The notes below the pieces were generated by a model. The model was not told the DNA's origin. It saw nothing but the letters and a program-made list of their open reading frames with translations, and ran no database searches. From Anaerolineales bacterium UBA2181 (GTDB taxonomy: Bacteria; Chloroflexota; Anaerolineae; Promineifilales; UBA4811), in NCBI GenBank assembly GCA_002328075.1, contig DCVT01000062.1, forward strand, positions 225,840 through 286,841: a DNA stretch of 61,002 bases, read 5' to 3'. Both the position numbers and the translations under genes were made by a program. Positions 27,258 to 36,227 of the stretch are shown one piece after another. The first letter of the stretch is position 1; each line of letters opens with the position of its first letter.

Positions 27258-27720
27258 GCGGTCCGGTGGATGCGGTGGAAGCGGCGTCGCGCACACCCGG
27301 TGGGCAGACCTCCGGCAGCAAGCCCGCATAGGAGCCCCTAGCGCTCCCGCCCGATGAGGGGCGCGAGAGAACGACTTGCTCTGAGGTATCCCGCGTCCGG
27401 AAGGCAGGCGCGGTAGCGGTCGGCGGTGGGGCCGGCGCGTTCCACAACCACTCCATGGTCGAGCGCGAATCCGCCGGGAGGAAGGGCGCAGAGGCCACGG
27501 AGGAGGGTTCGAACTGGTCGGCGAGGAGGCGGTTCTGGGCCTCCTCCCGCGCGCCAGCGAACCCCGGGAGTCCGTCTTCCGCCGCCCCGGCAGCGGACGA
27601 GGTCACAGCCGGCGCTCCGGTCGACACCAGCCAGATCAGCGCGGCGAGCGTGATGCCGGCGCACAGGCAAGCCGACCCCAGGCGCGCGAAACCGCCGAGA
27701 TGACATCGTTTCGTCCGCAT
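27184..27720 (-). CDS. Predicted secreted or membrane-anchored protein
   Basis: A 178-residue frame with a very good ribosome site (AAGGAGGT, 8 bases before the ATG at 27720). Residues about 10-32 (ARLGSACLCAGITLAALIWLV) form a signal or anchor segment. The following region is rich in Ala, Pro and Ser with no known domain. The last third looks like random GC-rich coding and overlaps the SDR remnant on the other strand. The gene may therefore have lost its true 3' end. Confidence 0.45.
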   Translation of the reverse strand: MRTKRCHLGGFARLGSACLCAGITLAALIWLVSTGAPAVTSSAAGAAEDGLPGFAGAREEAQNRLLADQFEPSSVASAPFLPADSRSTMEWLWNAPAPPPTATAPAFRTRDTSEQVVLSRPSSGGSARGSYAGLLPEVCPPGVRDAASTASTGPLTSTPIRRPRTTGRRWRAPSRSER

Positions 27721-27989
27721 AGGCGTGTACCTCCTTGATTGGCGAGGCAATGAGAACCCGTCACGGCGCGCGTGACGGTGAGCTGCTGTGTAGCATATCC
27801 AGAACTGGTGCAAGACGCAAGTGCCCGGATTCTTTCAGTTTACATGCTACCGAACCGGCCCGGTGTCCCAGATACCGGATCGGCCGATGGTGATCTCGGC
27901 ACGTCCGTGGGAGCAGTCCCGTTGCGGCTTATCTGGCGCCGGTTTGCCTTCTGGATTCGCTGCAACCGGATGTGCCCACGGCGGTATGC
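27721..27989. other. Intergenic region, nothing recognised
   Basis: Upstream of the secreted-protein gene and before the DUF234 remnant. No conserved frame seen. Confidence 0.4.
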
Positions 27990-28640
27990 AGCGGGGCAGA
28001 TTTCTGCCCGATGAGGTCCGCTTTTCCAGCAGGAGTTGCGTGAGCGGCGCAGCTATGCCATTCTCGCGGCCATCGCATCAGGCCGAACCCGGCTCAACGA
28101 AATCAAGCCACCGGTCTTGACGGCGCCACCGCCTACTTGACCACGTTACAAGGCCTGCATCCGGTGGATCGTGAGGTGCCGGTCAGCCAGAGCAGCCCGC
28201 ACAATAGCCGCCGCGGCATCTGTTTTTTGCGTGACCGCTTCTTCCGCTTCTGGTTGGCTTTGTGCACGCCAATCGCACGGTGCTGGAGCGGGGTCGTGGC
28301 CAGGTGGTGCTCGATCAACTGGTCATCCCCCAGCTGCACTCCTTGGTGGCGCCCGTATTCGAGGGCATCTGTCGGCATTTCATCTGGCAACAGGGTCTGG
28401 CCGGAAGGCTGCCGTTCCTGCCGCTGGGTGCTGGCCGTTGGTGGCGGATCAATGAGGAGATCGACCTGGTTGTTCTTGGCCAGGGTTGAACCATGCTGGG
28501 CGAATGCAAATGGACCATCCGACCGGTGGGGGTGGATATCCTGCGCGAGCTTGAGCGCAAGTCGCGCCTGGTGCAGGAACTGGAACGATATCCGTTGTAC
28601 CTTTGCTCTCTTCTCGCGGGGTGGTTTCACGCCCCAGCTC
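27990..28640 (+). pseudogene. C-terminal remnant of a DUF234-type ATPase
   Basis: Three frames read in turn give one protein end. They begin LPDEVR and QQELRERRSYAILAAIASG with RTRLNEI (winged helix), then GLDGATAYLTTLQGLHPVDR and EVPVSQSSPHNSRRGI. Next come HANRTVLERGRGQVVLDQL, VAPVFEGICRHFIWQQG and GRWWRINEEIDLVVLGQG, and after a stop LGECKWTIRPVGVDIL. This is the C-terminal half of the AAA ATPase/DUF234 family, whose end is nuclease-like. The P-loop half is absent. Frameshifts near 28115 and 28255 and an in-frame stop near 28487 make it non-functional. Confidence 0.7.
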
Positions 28641-28728
28641 GTTGAACCCGCGACAAGCAGCGAGCGCGTGTTTCTCTTTGATCTTCCAGTTGTCCTGTCC
28701 CAAGCGTCGCCATCCTCGAGAGATTCGG

Positions 28729-29496
28729 CTACCTCCCCACCACCAATCCGGTGGGATCGATCTCCCTCAATATGCGCTGTTCCGACCCGGTGGGCGGCTC
28801 GGTCTGCGCTACCTGGGCCGGGATGATGATCTCAAACTCGCTGTTCGACTGGATCTCGGTCACCGTCACCCCGGGGTGCCGCGCCACGAGTGCCATCCGC
28901 TTGGTCTCCTCATCGAACCCATACACGCCCAGTTGGGTGATCACCCGATACGGGCCGCCTCCCGCGGGAAGCCCCTCTGCCTCCCGCGCCCCGGGCCCGT
29001 ACAGGTAGCCGGGAGTCGTGATGAACGGCAGTCTCTCCACGAACTTTTTTCGGTCCTGCCGCAGGATCAGGATGGTCTGCCAGCACAGAGAGCCGATATC
29101 GTTGGCGCCGCCGCTCCCCGGCAGCCGTACCCTGGGTCGGGCCCAGTCTCCGATCACGGTGGTGTTGATGTTCCCATACGCGTCGATGGCCGCCGCGCCC
29201 AGAAAGCCATAGTCTACGTAGCCGCTCTGCAGCGCGCTCATGACGTCGTGCATCGTGGAGGCCACCACCGCCCGGTGGAAGGTGCGCGAGTCGCCAACCG
29301 AGATGGGCAGGACCGGGACCTGCGGGCCGACCCCGCCGGCTTCAAAGATGAGCAACAGATTGGGCGCGTGCGTCCGCTGGGCCAGCATCGCCGCGATCAT
29401 CGGCAGCCCCGTGCCCACAAAGACCGACTTGTTGTCTGCGAGCATGTGAGACGCAACGCACGCCAGCAGCTCTGTCTCGGTATAGGTCGTTGCCAT
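28729..29496 (-). CDS. CoA-transferase subunit B (glutaconate CoA-transferase type)
   Basis: A 255-residue beta subunit of a family I CoA-transferase of the glutaconate/3-oxoacid kind. The LIFEAGGVGP motif carries the active-site Glu that forms the glutamyl-CoA thioester. The SGGANDIGS and FVERLPFITTPGYL segments are typical. Together with the alpha subunit it would activate an organic acid by swapping CoA from a donor such as acetyl-CoA. The ATG follows GGAG, 4 bases after the alpha subunit stop. It is the last gene of the 12-kb leftward operon. Confidence 0.88.
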   Translation of the reverse strand: MATTYTETELLACVASHMLADNKSVFVGTGLPMIAAMLAQRTHAPNLLLIFEAGGVGPQVPVLPISVGDSRTFHRAVVASTMHDVMSALQSGYVDYGFLGAAAIDAYGNINTTVIGDWARPRVRLPGSGGANDIGSLCWQTILILRQDRKKFVERLPFITTPGYLYGPGAREAEGLPAGGGPYRVITQLGVYGFDEETKRMALVARHPGVTVTEIQSNSEFEIIIPAQVAQTEPPTGSEQRILREIDPTGLVVGR

Positions 29497-29500
29497 CTCG

Positions 29501-30505
29501 CTACTCCTGCTCCGGCAGTGGCGGTCGATACTGCTCGATCTGCCTGAGACGGTTCAGTGTCCGGATTCCACCCACGCGCTCCAGGTACTCCTCATAGTCC
29601 TGGACCCCCAAGACGTACCGTGAAAAGTAGTCCTCGGTTCCCTCTTCTGAGGCCGACATCTGGAGCCAAAGGCGAATGTGTTCTTCGTCAAAGTAGTACT
29701 CGTACGGCATCTGGGCCGGGTGGGCGCCCCACGGCACCTCGCAGACGGCGTCCACCACGTAGAATGGAATCACCGTCCGATGCGGCTCGCGCCGGATGAG
29801 ATCGTCGCTGACGACCTGCTCGGTGGTGACGATCACCCTGCGAGCGGCGCGCGCCAGCTCAAAATCCTCGACGATGATGCCGTCAATCTGAGCGTTGCCG
29901 TGCGCATCACACCGGGGCACGTGGAACATCGCCACATCCGGATAGCAGGCCGGCAGCAGGCACACCGGTTTCCCGCTCCACGGATCCCGCACCTTCTTGG
30001 CCGAGCTCTTCTTGAAGGTGTCGGTGCCCAGGAGATTGCGCGAGACAACGAACGGCACCCCCATGGCGGCCGCCAGGAACCGCCATTGATACCCCGCGTT
30101 GCTCGTTTCGGCCACCACCTTGCACCGGCCGCTCTCCACGGCGCGCCGCCCGCACGGCGATAGCCCCCGCAATTCATGACCGAACGAGTAGGCCACCTCC
30201 ACGCGGCTGACGCATCCGCCGCCGATCAGGATGTCCAGATCGTGCACCGCCGTCTTGCCCGCCACCGTCAGATCCCGCTTTCGCTGTCGGACCACTTCGT
30301 AGACCAGGGACATCGGGACGCGGACGTGCCCGAAACCGCCTATGGCGACATAGTCGCCGTCCCGCACAAAGCGGCGAACGGCGTCGGACACCGTCATTCG
30401 CTTGTCCTTCAGGGCGCGAGACTTGTTCGCCCGCACCCACTCACGGTTTTCGTCGGGGTCGCGCCACCCGACCAGTTCTCCCGCACCCTCGTCCAGTATC
30501 TCCAT
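29501..30505 (-). CDS. CoA-transferase subunit A (glutaconate CoA-transferase type)
   Basis: A 334-residue alpha subunit. The VRDGDYVAIGGFGHVRVPMS segment is the substrate/CoA loop, and RDLTVAGKTAVHDLDILIGGG and GHELRGLSPCGRR follow the family pattern. I place the start at the ATG 30505, nine bases after GAGGAG; an upstream ATG at 30547 would overlap the aminotransferase gene. The gene lies 13 bases after the aminotransferase stop and 4 bases before the beta subunit, so the three are co-translated. The likely substrate is a keto or hydroxy acid from the aminotransferase step. Confidence 0.87.
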   Translation of the reverse strand: MEILDEGAGELVGWRDPDENREWVRANKSRALKDKRMTVSDAVRRFVRDGDYVAIGGFGHVRVPMSLVYEVVRQRKRDLTVAGKTAVHDLDILIGGGCVSRVEVAYSFGHELRGLSPCGRRAVESGRCKVVAETSNAGYQWRFLAAAMGVPFVVSRNLLGTDTFKKSSAKKVRDPWSGKPVCLLPACYPDVAMFHVPRCDAHGNAQIDGIIVEDFELARAARRVIVTTEQVVSDDLIRREPHRTVIPFYVVDAVCEVPWGAHPAQMPYEYYFDEEHIRLWLQMSASEEGTEDYFSRYVLGVQDYEEYLERVGGIRTLNRLRQIEQYRPPLPEQE

Positions 30506-30518
30506 GGACCCCGTCTCC

Positions 30519-31586
30519 TCAAGCATCCACCGGTTCCATCCATCCAAAGGGATCGGTCGCTCTTCCGTACTGGATGTCCGTCAGTGCATGGTACAGCTTG
30601 GCTGCCACCGGACCGACCTTGCCGTCCGCCACCCTGATATCCTCATCGCGGTACTTGAGCGTTCCAACCGGCGAAATGACGGCCGCCGTGCCGCAGCCAA
30701 ATACCTCCTGAAGCCTGCCCTCCCGGTTCGCCTTCAGGAGCTCCTCCATGCTGACCCGCCGTTCGGCGCAGGGCATGCCCCAGGATCTCGCCAGGATCAG
30801 CACCGAGTCCCGCGTGATGCCGGGCAAAACCGAGCCGGCGAGCGGCGGCGTGATCAGCTCGCCGTCCATGACAAAACAGATGTTCATGGCGCCGACCTCC
30901 TCCGGATAGCGGCGCTCGGTGCCGTCCAGCCACAGGACCTGCGAGTAGCCTGCCCGGCGCGCGTCCTCGCCCGCCAGCAGACTCGCCGCGTAGTTGGCCG
31001 GCGTCTTGGCTGCGCCCAGTCCGCCAGGAAACGCTCGCACATACTCGGTGGACACCCATATCTTCGCCGGCTCGAAACCCTCGGGGAAGTATGGCCCGAC
31101 CGGAGAAAGGATGATGTACAGGCGGTAGGTGTGGGACGCCCGCACGCCCAGGCAGCAATCGGTGGCGATCACGTTGGGCCTGATGTAAAGGGACGTATCG
31201 GGAGCGCTGGGAACCCAATCCTTCTCCAGCGCGATCAGCTGCTTGAGGCCGGCCAGCAGCAGCGCCTCGTCCACCAGCGGAATCGCCAGGCGCGGCGCCG
31301 ACCGATTGATTCGCGCGATGTGGTCGCGGGGACGGAAAAGCTGAATCGCGCCGGTCGGTGTGCGGTACGCCTTGTGCCCGTCGTAGACCGACTGCCCGTA
31401 GTGCAGCACCATCATGGCGGGATCCATGGCCAATGGCCGGTACGGCTCGATGCGAGGATGGTGCCAGCCGCGATCCGGGTGGTAGTCCATGTTGAACATG
31501 TGGTCGGTGAAGAACAACCCGAATCCCAGCTGGGACTCATCGGGATGTGGTTTCAGCGAACCGGCTCTGGTAACCGAGATCTCCAT
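30519..31586 (-). CDS. ilvE: Branched-chain-type (class IV) aminotransferase
   Basis: A 355-residue fold-type IV PLP aminotransferase. The lysine that binds PLP is Lys194 in GGLGAAKTPANYA, and FGCGTAAVISPVG is the phosphate-binding loop. The length and the MVLHYGQSVYDGHKAY start place it with the longer BCAT form. It would convert an amino acid to its 2-keto acid. The operon context (CoA-transferase on one side, M20 amidohydrolase on the other) favours a catabolic role rather than Ile/Leu/Val synthesis. GGAGG lies six bases before the ATG. Confidence 0.88.
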   Translation of the reverse strand: MEISVTRAGSLKPHPDESQLGFGLFFTDHMFNMDYHPDRGWHHPRIEPYRPLAMDPAMMVLHYGQSVYDGHKAYRTPTGAIQLFRPRDHIARINRSAPRLAIPLVDEALLLAGLKQLIALEKDWVPSAPDTSLYIRPNVIATDCCLGVRASHTYRLYIILSPVGPYFPEGFEPAKIWVSTEYVRAFPGGLGAAKTPANYAASLLAGEDARRAGYSQVLWLDGTERRYPEEVGAMNICFVMDGELITPPLAGSVLPGITRDSVLILARSWGMPCAERRVSMEELLKANREGRLQEVFGCGTAAVISPVGTLKYRDEDIRVADGKVGPVAAKLYHALTDIQYGRATDPFGWMEPVDA

Positions 31587-31609
31587 CTACTGCCTCCGTC
31601 GCGGTGGGC

Positions 31610-32797
31610 TCAAGTCCGGTGAGCCCTCTGCTGACTCTCCAGGTACGCCAGCGCTGCCTGGGCGAGCAGCGCAGCGCCCACCGGGAGCACCGACTCATCC
31701 ATGTCAAAGTGCGGGCTGTGGAGGACACGCCGGGTCCCTCCCGGCGCATGCACGCCCAATAGGAAATAGCAGCCCGGAGCCTTTTGCAGGAAGTAACTAA
31801 AGTCCTCGGAACCCGGCTCAGGCGGCAACGGATGCACCGCATCTTCGCCCAGGAGCTGCACGGCGACCGACCGCACGAGAGCGGTCAGGGCGGTGTCGTT
31901 GACGACCGCCGGGTACCCGCCGCTGAAGGTCAACTCGTAATCGCCGCCCAAGGTTCGGGCCAATTCGGCCGCCCGCCTCACTTCGGCCAGCAGGGTCTCC
32001 CGCACCTGCGGGTCATAGCATCGCACGGTACCTTCCATTTCCACCAAGTCCGCGAGGGTGTTTCTTCGAGTGCCACCGTGTATCGTGCCAACTGAAACTG
32101 CGGCCAGTTTCACGGGCGGTATGCGTCGCGACACGATCGTGTGAAGTGCTGATACCACCTGGGCCGTCACCAGAATGGCATCTATCCCCTGGTAGGCGCT
32201 GGCCGCGTGCGCAGCCACGCCCCGGACCACCAGCCTGAAATCGTCCAGGGACGCCGCGATCGGGCCTTCCGACAGATGGACTGTGCCCGGATCGTGCAGC
32301 GGCTCCACATGCAGGCCGAATATTGCCTCAACCCCATCCATGGCGCCGTCGTCAATCATCCGCCGTGCGCCGCTCTTGCCCTCGGCATCCATGCCTTCCT
32401 CGCTGGGCTGAAACAGAAGGCGAACCTGTCCGCGGAACTCCCGGTCCCGCAACAGCATGACTGCCCCGAGAAGGCAGGCGACGTGGGCGTCATGGCCGCA
32501 TGCGTGCATGACGTTGGGGACCTGGGAGGCATATTCCACCTCGTTCAATTCCTGCATAGGCAGAGCGTCCATGTCAGCCCGCAAGGCGACGATGGGCCCC
32601 TCGGTCCCCAGGTGGCCAACAACGCCGGTTTTGCCGACACCCGTGTCTACTCGCACCCCGAGGGAGCGCAGCGTGTCGGCCACCAACCGGGCCGTGCGCA
32701 CTTCCTCGAAACTCAGTTCCGGGTGTCGATGGATGTCGCGGCGTATTGCGCTCAACCGGGGAGCAAGCGCCTTTGCTCGTTCCAGCATGGTGGTCAT
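31610..32797 (-). CDS. M20-family amidohydrolase (N-acyl-amino-acid hydrolase type)
   Basis: A 395-residue zinc peptidase-like enzyme that hydrolyses N-acyl or amide bonds. The metal/catalytic motifs are RRDIHRHPELSFEE, MHACGHDAHV (conserved Cys and His ligands) and LLFQPSEEG (catalytic Glu pair). PGSEDFSYF and the dimerisation domain (about 180-290) are present. Relatives release amino acids from N-acetyl, IAA or hippurate conjugates. GGAGG precedes the ATG. It sits between the class III and class IV aminotransferase genes and could supply a free amino acid to them. Confidence 0.88.
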   Translation of the reverse strand: MTTMLERAKALAPRLSAIRRDIHRHPELSFEEVRTARLVADTLRSLGVRVDTGVGKTGVVGHLGTEGPIVALRADMDALPMQELNEVEYASQVPNVMHACGHDAHVACLLGAVMLLRDREFRGQVRLLFQPSEEGMDAEGKSGARRMIDDGAMDGVEAIFGLHVEPLHDPGTVHLSEGPIAASLDDFRLVVRGVAAHAASAYQGIDAILVTAQVVSALHTIVSRRIPPVKLAAVSVGTIHGGTRRNTLADLVEMEGTVRCYDPQVRETLLAEVRRAAELARTLGGDYELTFSGGYPAVVNDTALTALVRSVAVQLLGEDAVHPLPPEPGSEDFSYFLQKAPGCYFLLGVHAPGGTRRVLHSPHFDMDESVLPVGAALLAQAALAYLESQQRAHRT

Positions 32798-32962
32798 AGA
32801 ACCTCCCTCATCGCGAAATCGCCTGGGCGCGCCGTGATGCCGGCCGGTGCAAACCCCCGGCCAGTCCCCGACCGGTCAGGCCTACCGTCGGGAGAGAAAC
32901 CAGGGGAGCGCCGGCCGCCGTCGCGAGATGCTGCTCCCGGTGACCGCCACGCAAGACGGCGC

Positions 32963-34348
32963 TCAGCTGCCCAACAGGTGTGGCGTCCGCTCAACGATGT
33001 ACGGCCGCAGGTATTCAAGAGCCGCCGCGAGCTCCTCCAGTGTCTGGTCGATGTGTCTGTCCGTCATCGGCGTGGAAATCGCGTATTGGCCGCGCCGGGG
33101 AGCGAAGCAACCCCGGCTCAGCATTTCCAGATGCAGCAATTTTACGAGTTCGGCGGCAGGTATCAAGTGCTGCGCGGAATCGCTTGCTCTTGCCAGCGAC
33201 GCATCGGTCCAGTGGATGGTGAACATGGAGGCCTGGCCCGTTGCCTGCCCCCGGAGGTCCGCCGCCCTGAACGCGCGGTTGAACCCCTGCCGCAGCCGCG
33301 TTCCGAGCGCATTGATCCTGTCAATCGCTGCCTGGTCGTAGGCCTTGAGGTTCGCAATGCCTGCGGCCATGGTGATGTTGTTGGCATTGAAGGTGCCCGA
33401 AGTGGACACCGAGCCCGGTTTCTCCGGGTTGAAGAGGTCCATGATCTCCTCTCGCCCGCCATACGCGCCCACTGCGAATCCGCCGCCGATGATCTTGCCC
33501 AGTGTCGTGAGATCCGGCTTGATACCCTCGATCGCCTGGATCCCACCGAGGCTGAATCGGAAGGTGACGATCTCGTCAAAGACGAGCAGCACCCCATACC
33601 GTGTCGCCAGCTCACGGACTCCCCTCAAGTAGCCCGGCTGGGCCGGCAGGTCTCCCGCTGCGCCCTGCATGGGCTCCAGAATAATCCCCGCAATCCTGTC
33701 CTTGTTGGCCTTGAGGATCGCTTCCAGCCCCTCAAGGTCGTTATAGTGAGCGACCAGGGTGTTCCTCACCACGTCGACCGGGACCCCCGCAGCCGTCAGC
33801 CGGGGAATGGGCACGCCCTTTTCATCCGGGTCGGACCAAACGTTCACCTCAACAAAGTCGTGGCAACCGTGATAGCCGCCATCCATCTTGACAAAGACAT
33901 CCTTCCGGGTGAAGGCGCGAGCGGCACGCATCGCCATCAAGGTGGCTTCCGTTCCAGAGTTGGTGTAGCGGATCCGCTCCATGCTCGGCACGCGGCTGCG
34001 CAGCAATTGGGCATGCTCATACATCACCTGGCCGGGAGCGCCGAATACCGTACCCTTTTGCAGTTGCTCCCACGCAGCGTGAACCACCGGCTGAAAGGCA
34101 TGCCCGTGAATCAGAGATGTGTAGTTGTTGTGGTAGTCCGTGTACACGTTCCCATCGCAGTCATAGATGCGGCAGCCCTCACCCTTCTCCATGTAGGTTG
34201 GGTAGGGCGTGTAATAGATGGCTGTGCGGGTATCCCCTCCGGGCATGAACTCCCTGGCTCTGCGATGATGCTCCCTTGATAGCGGAGTCCTCGCCCGGTA
34301 TCTGTCGAGGATTGCGTCCGCCACCTTCTGTGCCTTACCGTCTGCCAT
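32963..34348 (-). CDS. Class III aminotransferase (glutamate-1-semialdehyde-aminomutase-like)
   Basis: A 461-residue PLP enzyme of the class III group. Lys285 in TTLGKIIGGG binds PLP and Asp258-Glu259 (VFDEIVTF) contacts the pyridine nitrogen. RYTNSGTEATLMAMRAARAF is the cofactor loop. It resembles glutamate-1-semialdehyde aminomutases, but no heme genes are near. A catabolic aminotransferase for a beta- or omega-amino acid fits better. GGAAGG precedes the ATG. The antisense 690-residue frame is a codon-bias shadow. Confidence 0.87.
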   Translation of the reverse strand: MADGKAQKVADAILDRYRARTPLSREHHRRAREFMPGGDTRTAIYYTPYPTYMEKGEGCRIYDCDGNVYTDYHNNYTSLIHGHAFQPVVHAAWEQLQKGTVFGAPGQVMYEHAQLLRSRVPSMERIRYTNSGTEATLMAMRAARAFTRKDVFVKMDGGYHGCHDFVEVNVWSDPDEKGVPIPRLTAAGVPVDVVRNTLVAHYNDLEGLEAILKANKDRIAGIILEPMQGAAGDLPAQPGYLRGVRELATRYGVLLVFDEIVTFRFSLGGIQAIEGIKPDLTTLGKIIGGGFAVGAYGGREEIMDLFNPEKPGSVSTSGTFNANNITMAAGIANLKAYDQAAIDRINALGTRLRQGFNRAFRAADLRGQATGQASMFTIHWTDASLARASDSAQHLIPAAELVKLLHLEMLSRGCFAPRRGQYAISTPMTDRHIDQTLEELAAALEYLRPYIVERTPHLLGS

Positions 34349-34424
34349 TCCACACCTTCCTTCACTCGGTTTCCCAGGTGCCCCGATCCTCTCGCCAGCC
34401 AGTGCGAGCGTGGAGGCCGCGAGA

Positions 34425-35063
34425 CTATCTTCCCATCAAGGCCTTCGCCTTGTCCACCGCTGCCGCCGCATTGGGCGCGTAGCCGTCGGCGCCAATCTGC
34501 TCGGCATAGTCCTCGGTGACAGGCGCGCCGCCTGCCATGATCGTGAGGTGATCTCGAATGCCCGCCTCTCTCAGCGCGTTCACCGTTTCCGCCATCTTGG
34601 GCATGGTGGTGGTCAGCAACGCCGACATGGCCAGGATTTGCGGCCTGTGCCGCTTGGCCGCATCCACGAAAGCCTGCGGCTTGACGTCCACCCCGAGGTC
34701 AATCACGGCAAAACCTGCGCCTTCAAACATCATCGCTACCAGGTTCTTGCCGATGTTGTGGATATCGCCTTCGACGGTGCCGATGACCACCGTACCTGCC
34801 CCGGAAGCATCCTTTTCCGACAGCAGAGGCCTGAGGATCTCCATCGCTGCGCCCATCGTCCTCGCCGATAGGAGTACTTCGGGGATGTACATGTCCCCTA
34901 CTTTGAAGCGCTGGCCGACAACGTCCATGCCGGGCAGCAGACCTTGCTCCAGGATCTCGTGTGCCTGAGCGCCGTCGTCCAATGCCTGCCGCGTAACCAC
35001 CACAATGTCGGCGATGTTTCCTTCAACAATCATCTCTGAAAGCGCGGTGAACTGACTTCCCAT
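34425..35063 (-). CDS. Corrinoid (B12-binding) methyltransferase subunit, MtbC/MttC type
   Basis: A 212-residue methyl carrier. An N-terminal helical cap (residues 1-85, with GDMYIPEVLLSARTM) is followed by a B12-binding Rossmann domain. The DIHNIG motif at 100-105 supplies His102 as the cobalt ligand. It accepts a methyl group from an MttB-like enzyme and passes it to a folate-linked acceptor. The ATG at 35063 lies just after AAGGAGGG. It is in the same operon as the MttB-like gene at 39245-40690, its likely partner. Confidence 0.9.
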   Translation of the reverse strand: MGSQFTALSEMIVEGNIADIVVVTRQALDDGAQAHEILEQGLLPGMDVVGQRFKVGDMYIPEVLLSARTMGAAMEILRPLLSEKDASGAGTVVIGTVEGDIHNIGKNLVAMMFEGAGFAVIDLGVDVKPQAFVDAAKRHRPQILAMSALLTTTMPKMAETVNALREAGIRDHLTIMAGGAPVTEDYAEQIGADGYAPNAAAAVDKAKALMGR

Positions 35064-35229
35064 AGAGCCCTCCTTGTTGTTGGGTCGTTCATCTCTGCCA
35101 GCGACCTGCCGATGACCAAGGGGGACGTCGCTCCCCCACATTGCGAGGTTTCCGTTTCGTCACCTCGAGCACAGCAGACCCGAGCATGGTTGGGGGATTG
35201 GTATCCGTGCCGCTCATCACCCGTCCCGT

Positions 35230-36123
35230 CTAGGTCTTGAGACTGGGATCCAGTGCGTCGCGAAGGCCGTCCCCCAGCAGGTTGAAACCCAGGACCGTGA
35301 GCATGATCATCACGCCGGGGAACAGCAAGACCCACCATGCGCCGATGGTCAGGAACTTGTAGCCGTCAGCCAGCATCGCTCCCCATTCGGGTATCGGCGG
35401 CTGGGCGCCCAGCCCGAGGAAGCCGAGGGCCGCGGCTTCCAGAATGGCCGAGGCGATGGAGAGAGTCGACTGCACGATAATCGGCGAAAGCGAGTTTGGA
35501 AACACATGGCGCGTCAACTGCCGCATCTTGCTTGCCCCCACACACTGGGCGGCCGTAATATACTCGCGCTCCCGGACGGAAATGGCCACCGAACGCGCCA
35601 GGCGCGCGTAAGCAGGAATCTGCACGATCCCGATGGCCAACATGGCGTTGTTGAGACCCGGGCCCCGCGCTGCCACGATCCCGATGGCGAGCAGCGTCGC
35701 GGGAAAAGCCAGCATGATATCGATGATCCGCATTGCGATGATGTCAGTGGCACCGCCCAGGAAGCCGCACGTCAGCCCCAGGGTGCTCCCGAAGAGCAGG
35801 GCAATGGTCACTGAGATGAGGCCAATCCGCAGCGAAACACGCGACGCGTGAAGCACGCGCCTCAGCACATCCCTTCCGAGGTCGTCCGTGCCAAACGGAT
35901 GAACTCGGCTGGGCGGCTTCAGCCGGGACGACAGATCGCTGTCTGTGCGCGGATCGTAAGGCATCACGACCGGCACCAGAAGCGCGATGGACAGCAGCAA
36001 GGCGACAAGGGACATGCCCACCTTGGCGCTGCTGCTGTGCCGCAACCGCCGGAGCGCGTCGGTCCACAGTGACGACTGCTTGTGGGAGAAGACGTCCGCG
36101 ACAGCCGGAGTGCTAGCCGTCAT
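35230..36123 (-). CDS. Peptide-type ABC transporter permease (DppC-like)
   Basis: A 297-residue inner-membrane permease with an N-terminal helix and five further membrane segments. GVQ-type EAA loop residues occur in EAAALGFLGLGAQPPIPEWGAMLADG, typical of DppC/OppC. HPFGTDDLGRDVLRRVLHASRVSLRIG is the family's N-terminal signature. It pairs with the DppB-like permease upstream. GGGAG precedes the ATG. No ATPase gene follows; the next gene is the corrinoid protein. Confidence 0.9.
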   Translation of the reverse strand: MTASTPAVADVFSHKQSSLWTDALRRLRHSSSAKVGMSLVALLLSIALLVPVVMPYDPRTDSDLSSRLKPPSRVHPFGTDDLGRDVLRRVLHASRVSLRIGLISVTIALLFGSTLGLTCGFLGGATDIIAMRIIDIMLAFPATLLAIGIVAARGPGLNNAMLAIGIVQIPAYARLARSVAISVREREYITAAQCVGASKMRQLTRHVFPNSLSPIIVQSTLSIASAILEAAALGFLGLGAQPPIPEWGAMLADGYKFLTIGAWWVLLFPGVMIMLTVLGFNLLGDGLRDALDPSLKT

Positions 36124-36227
36124 CTATGCTCCCTGGGTCAAAGGACGTACTCGTCCTGCAGTGCATGCACATCCAACTCTGACATAGCGACCTGGTCTTG
36201 CGAAACTCGGTTGACACGTCCCGGCGA

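Noticed and set aside
32207..34279. A 690-codon open frame on the plus strand opposite the class III aminotransferase
   Set aside because: It is antisense to two well-supported genes, has no motif or ribosome site and reflects high GC at third positions.
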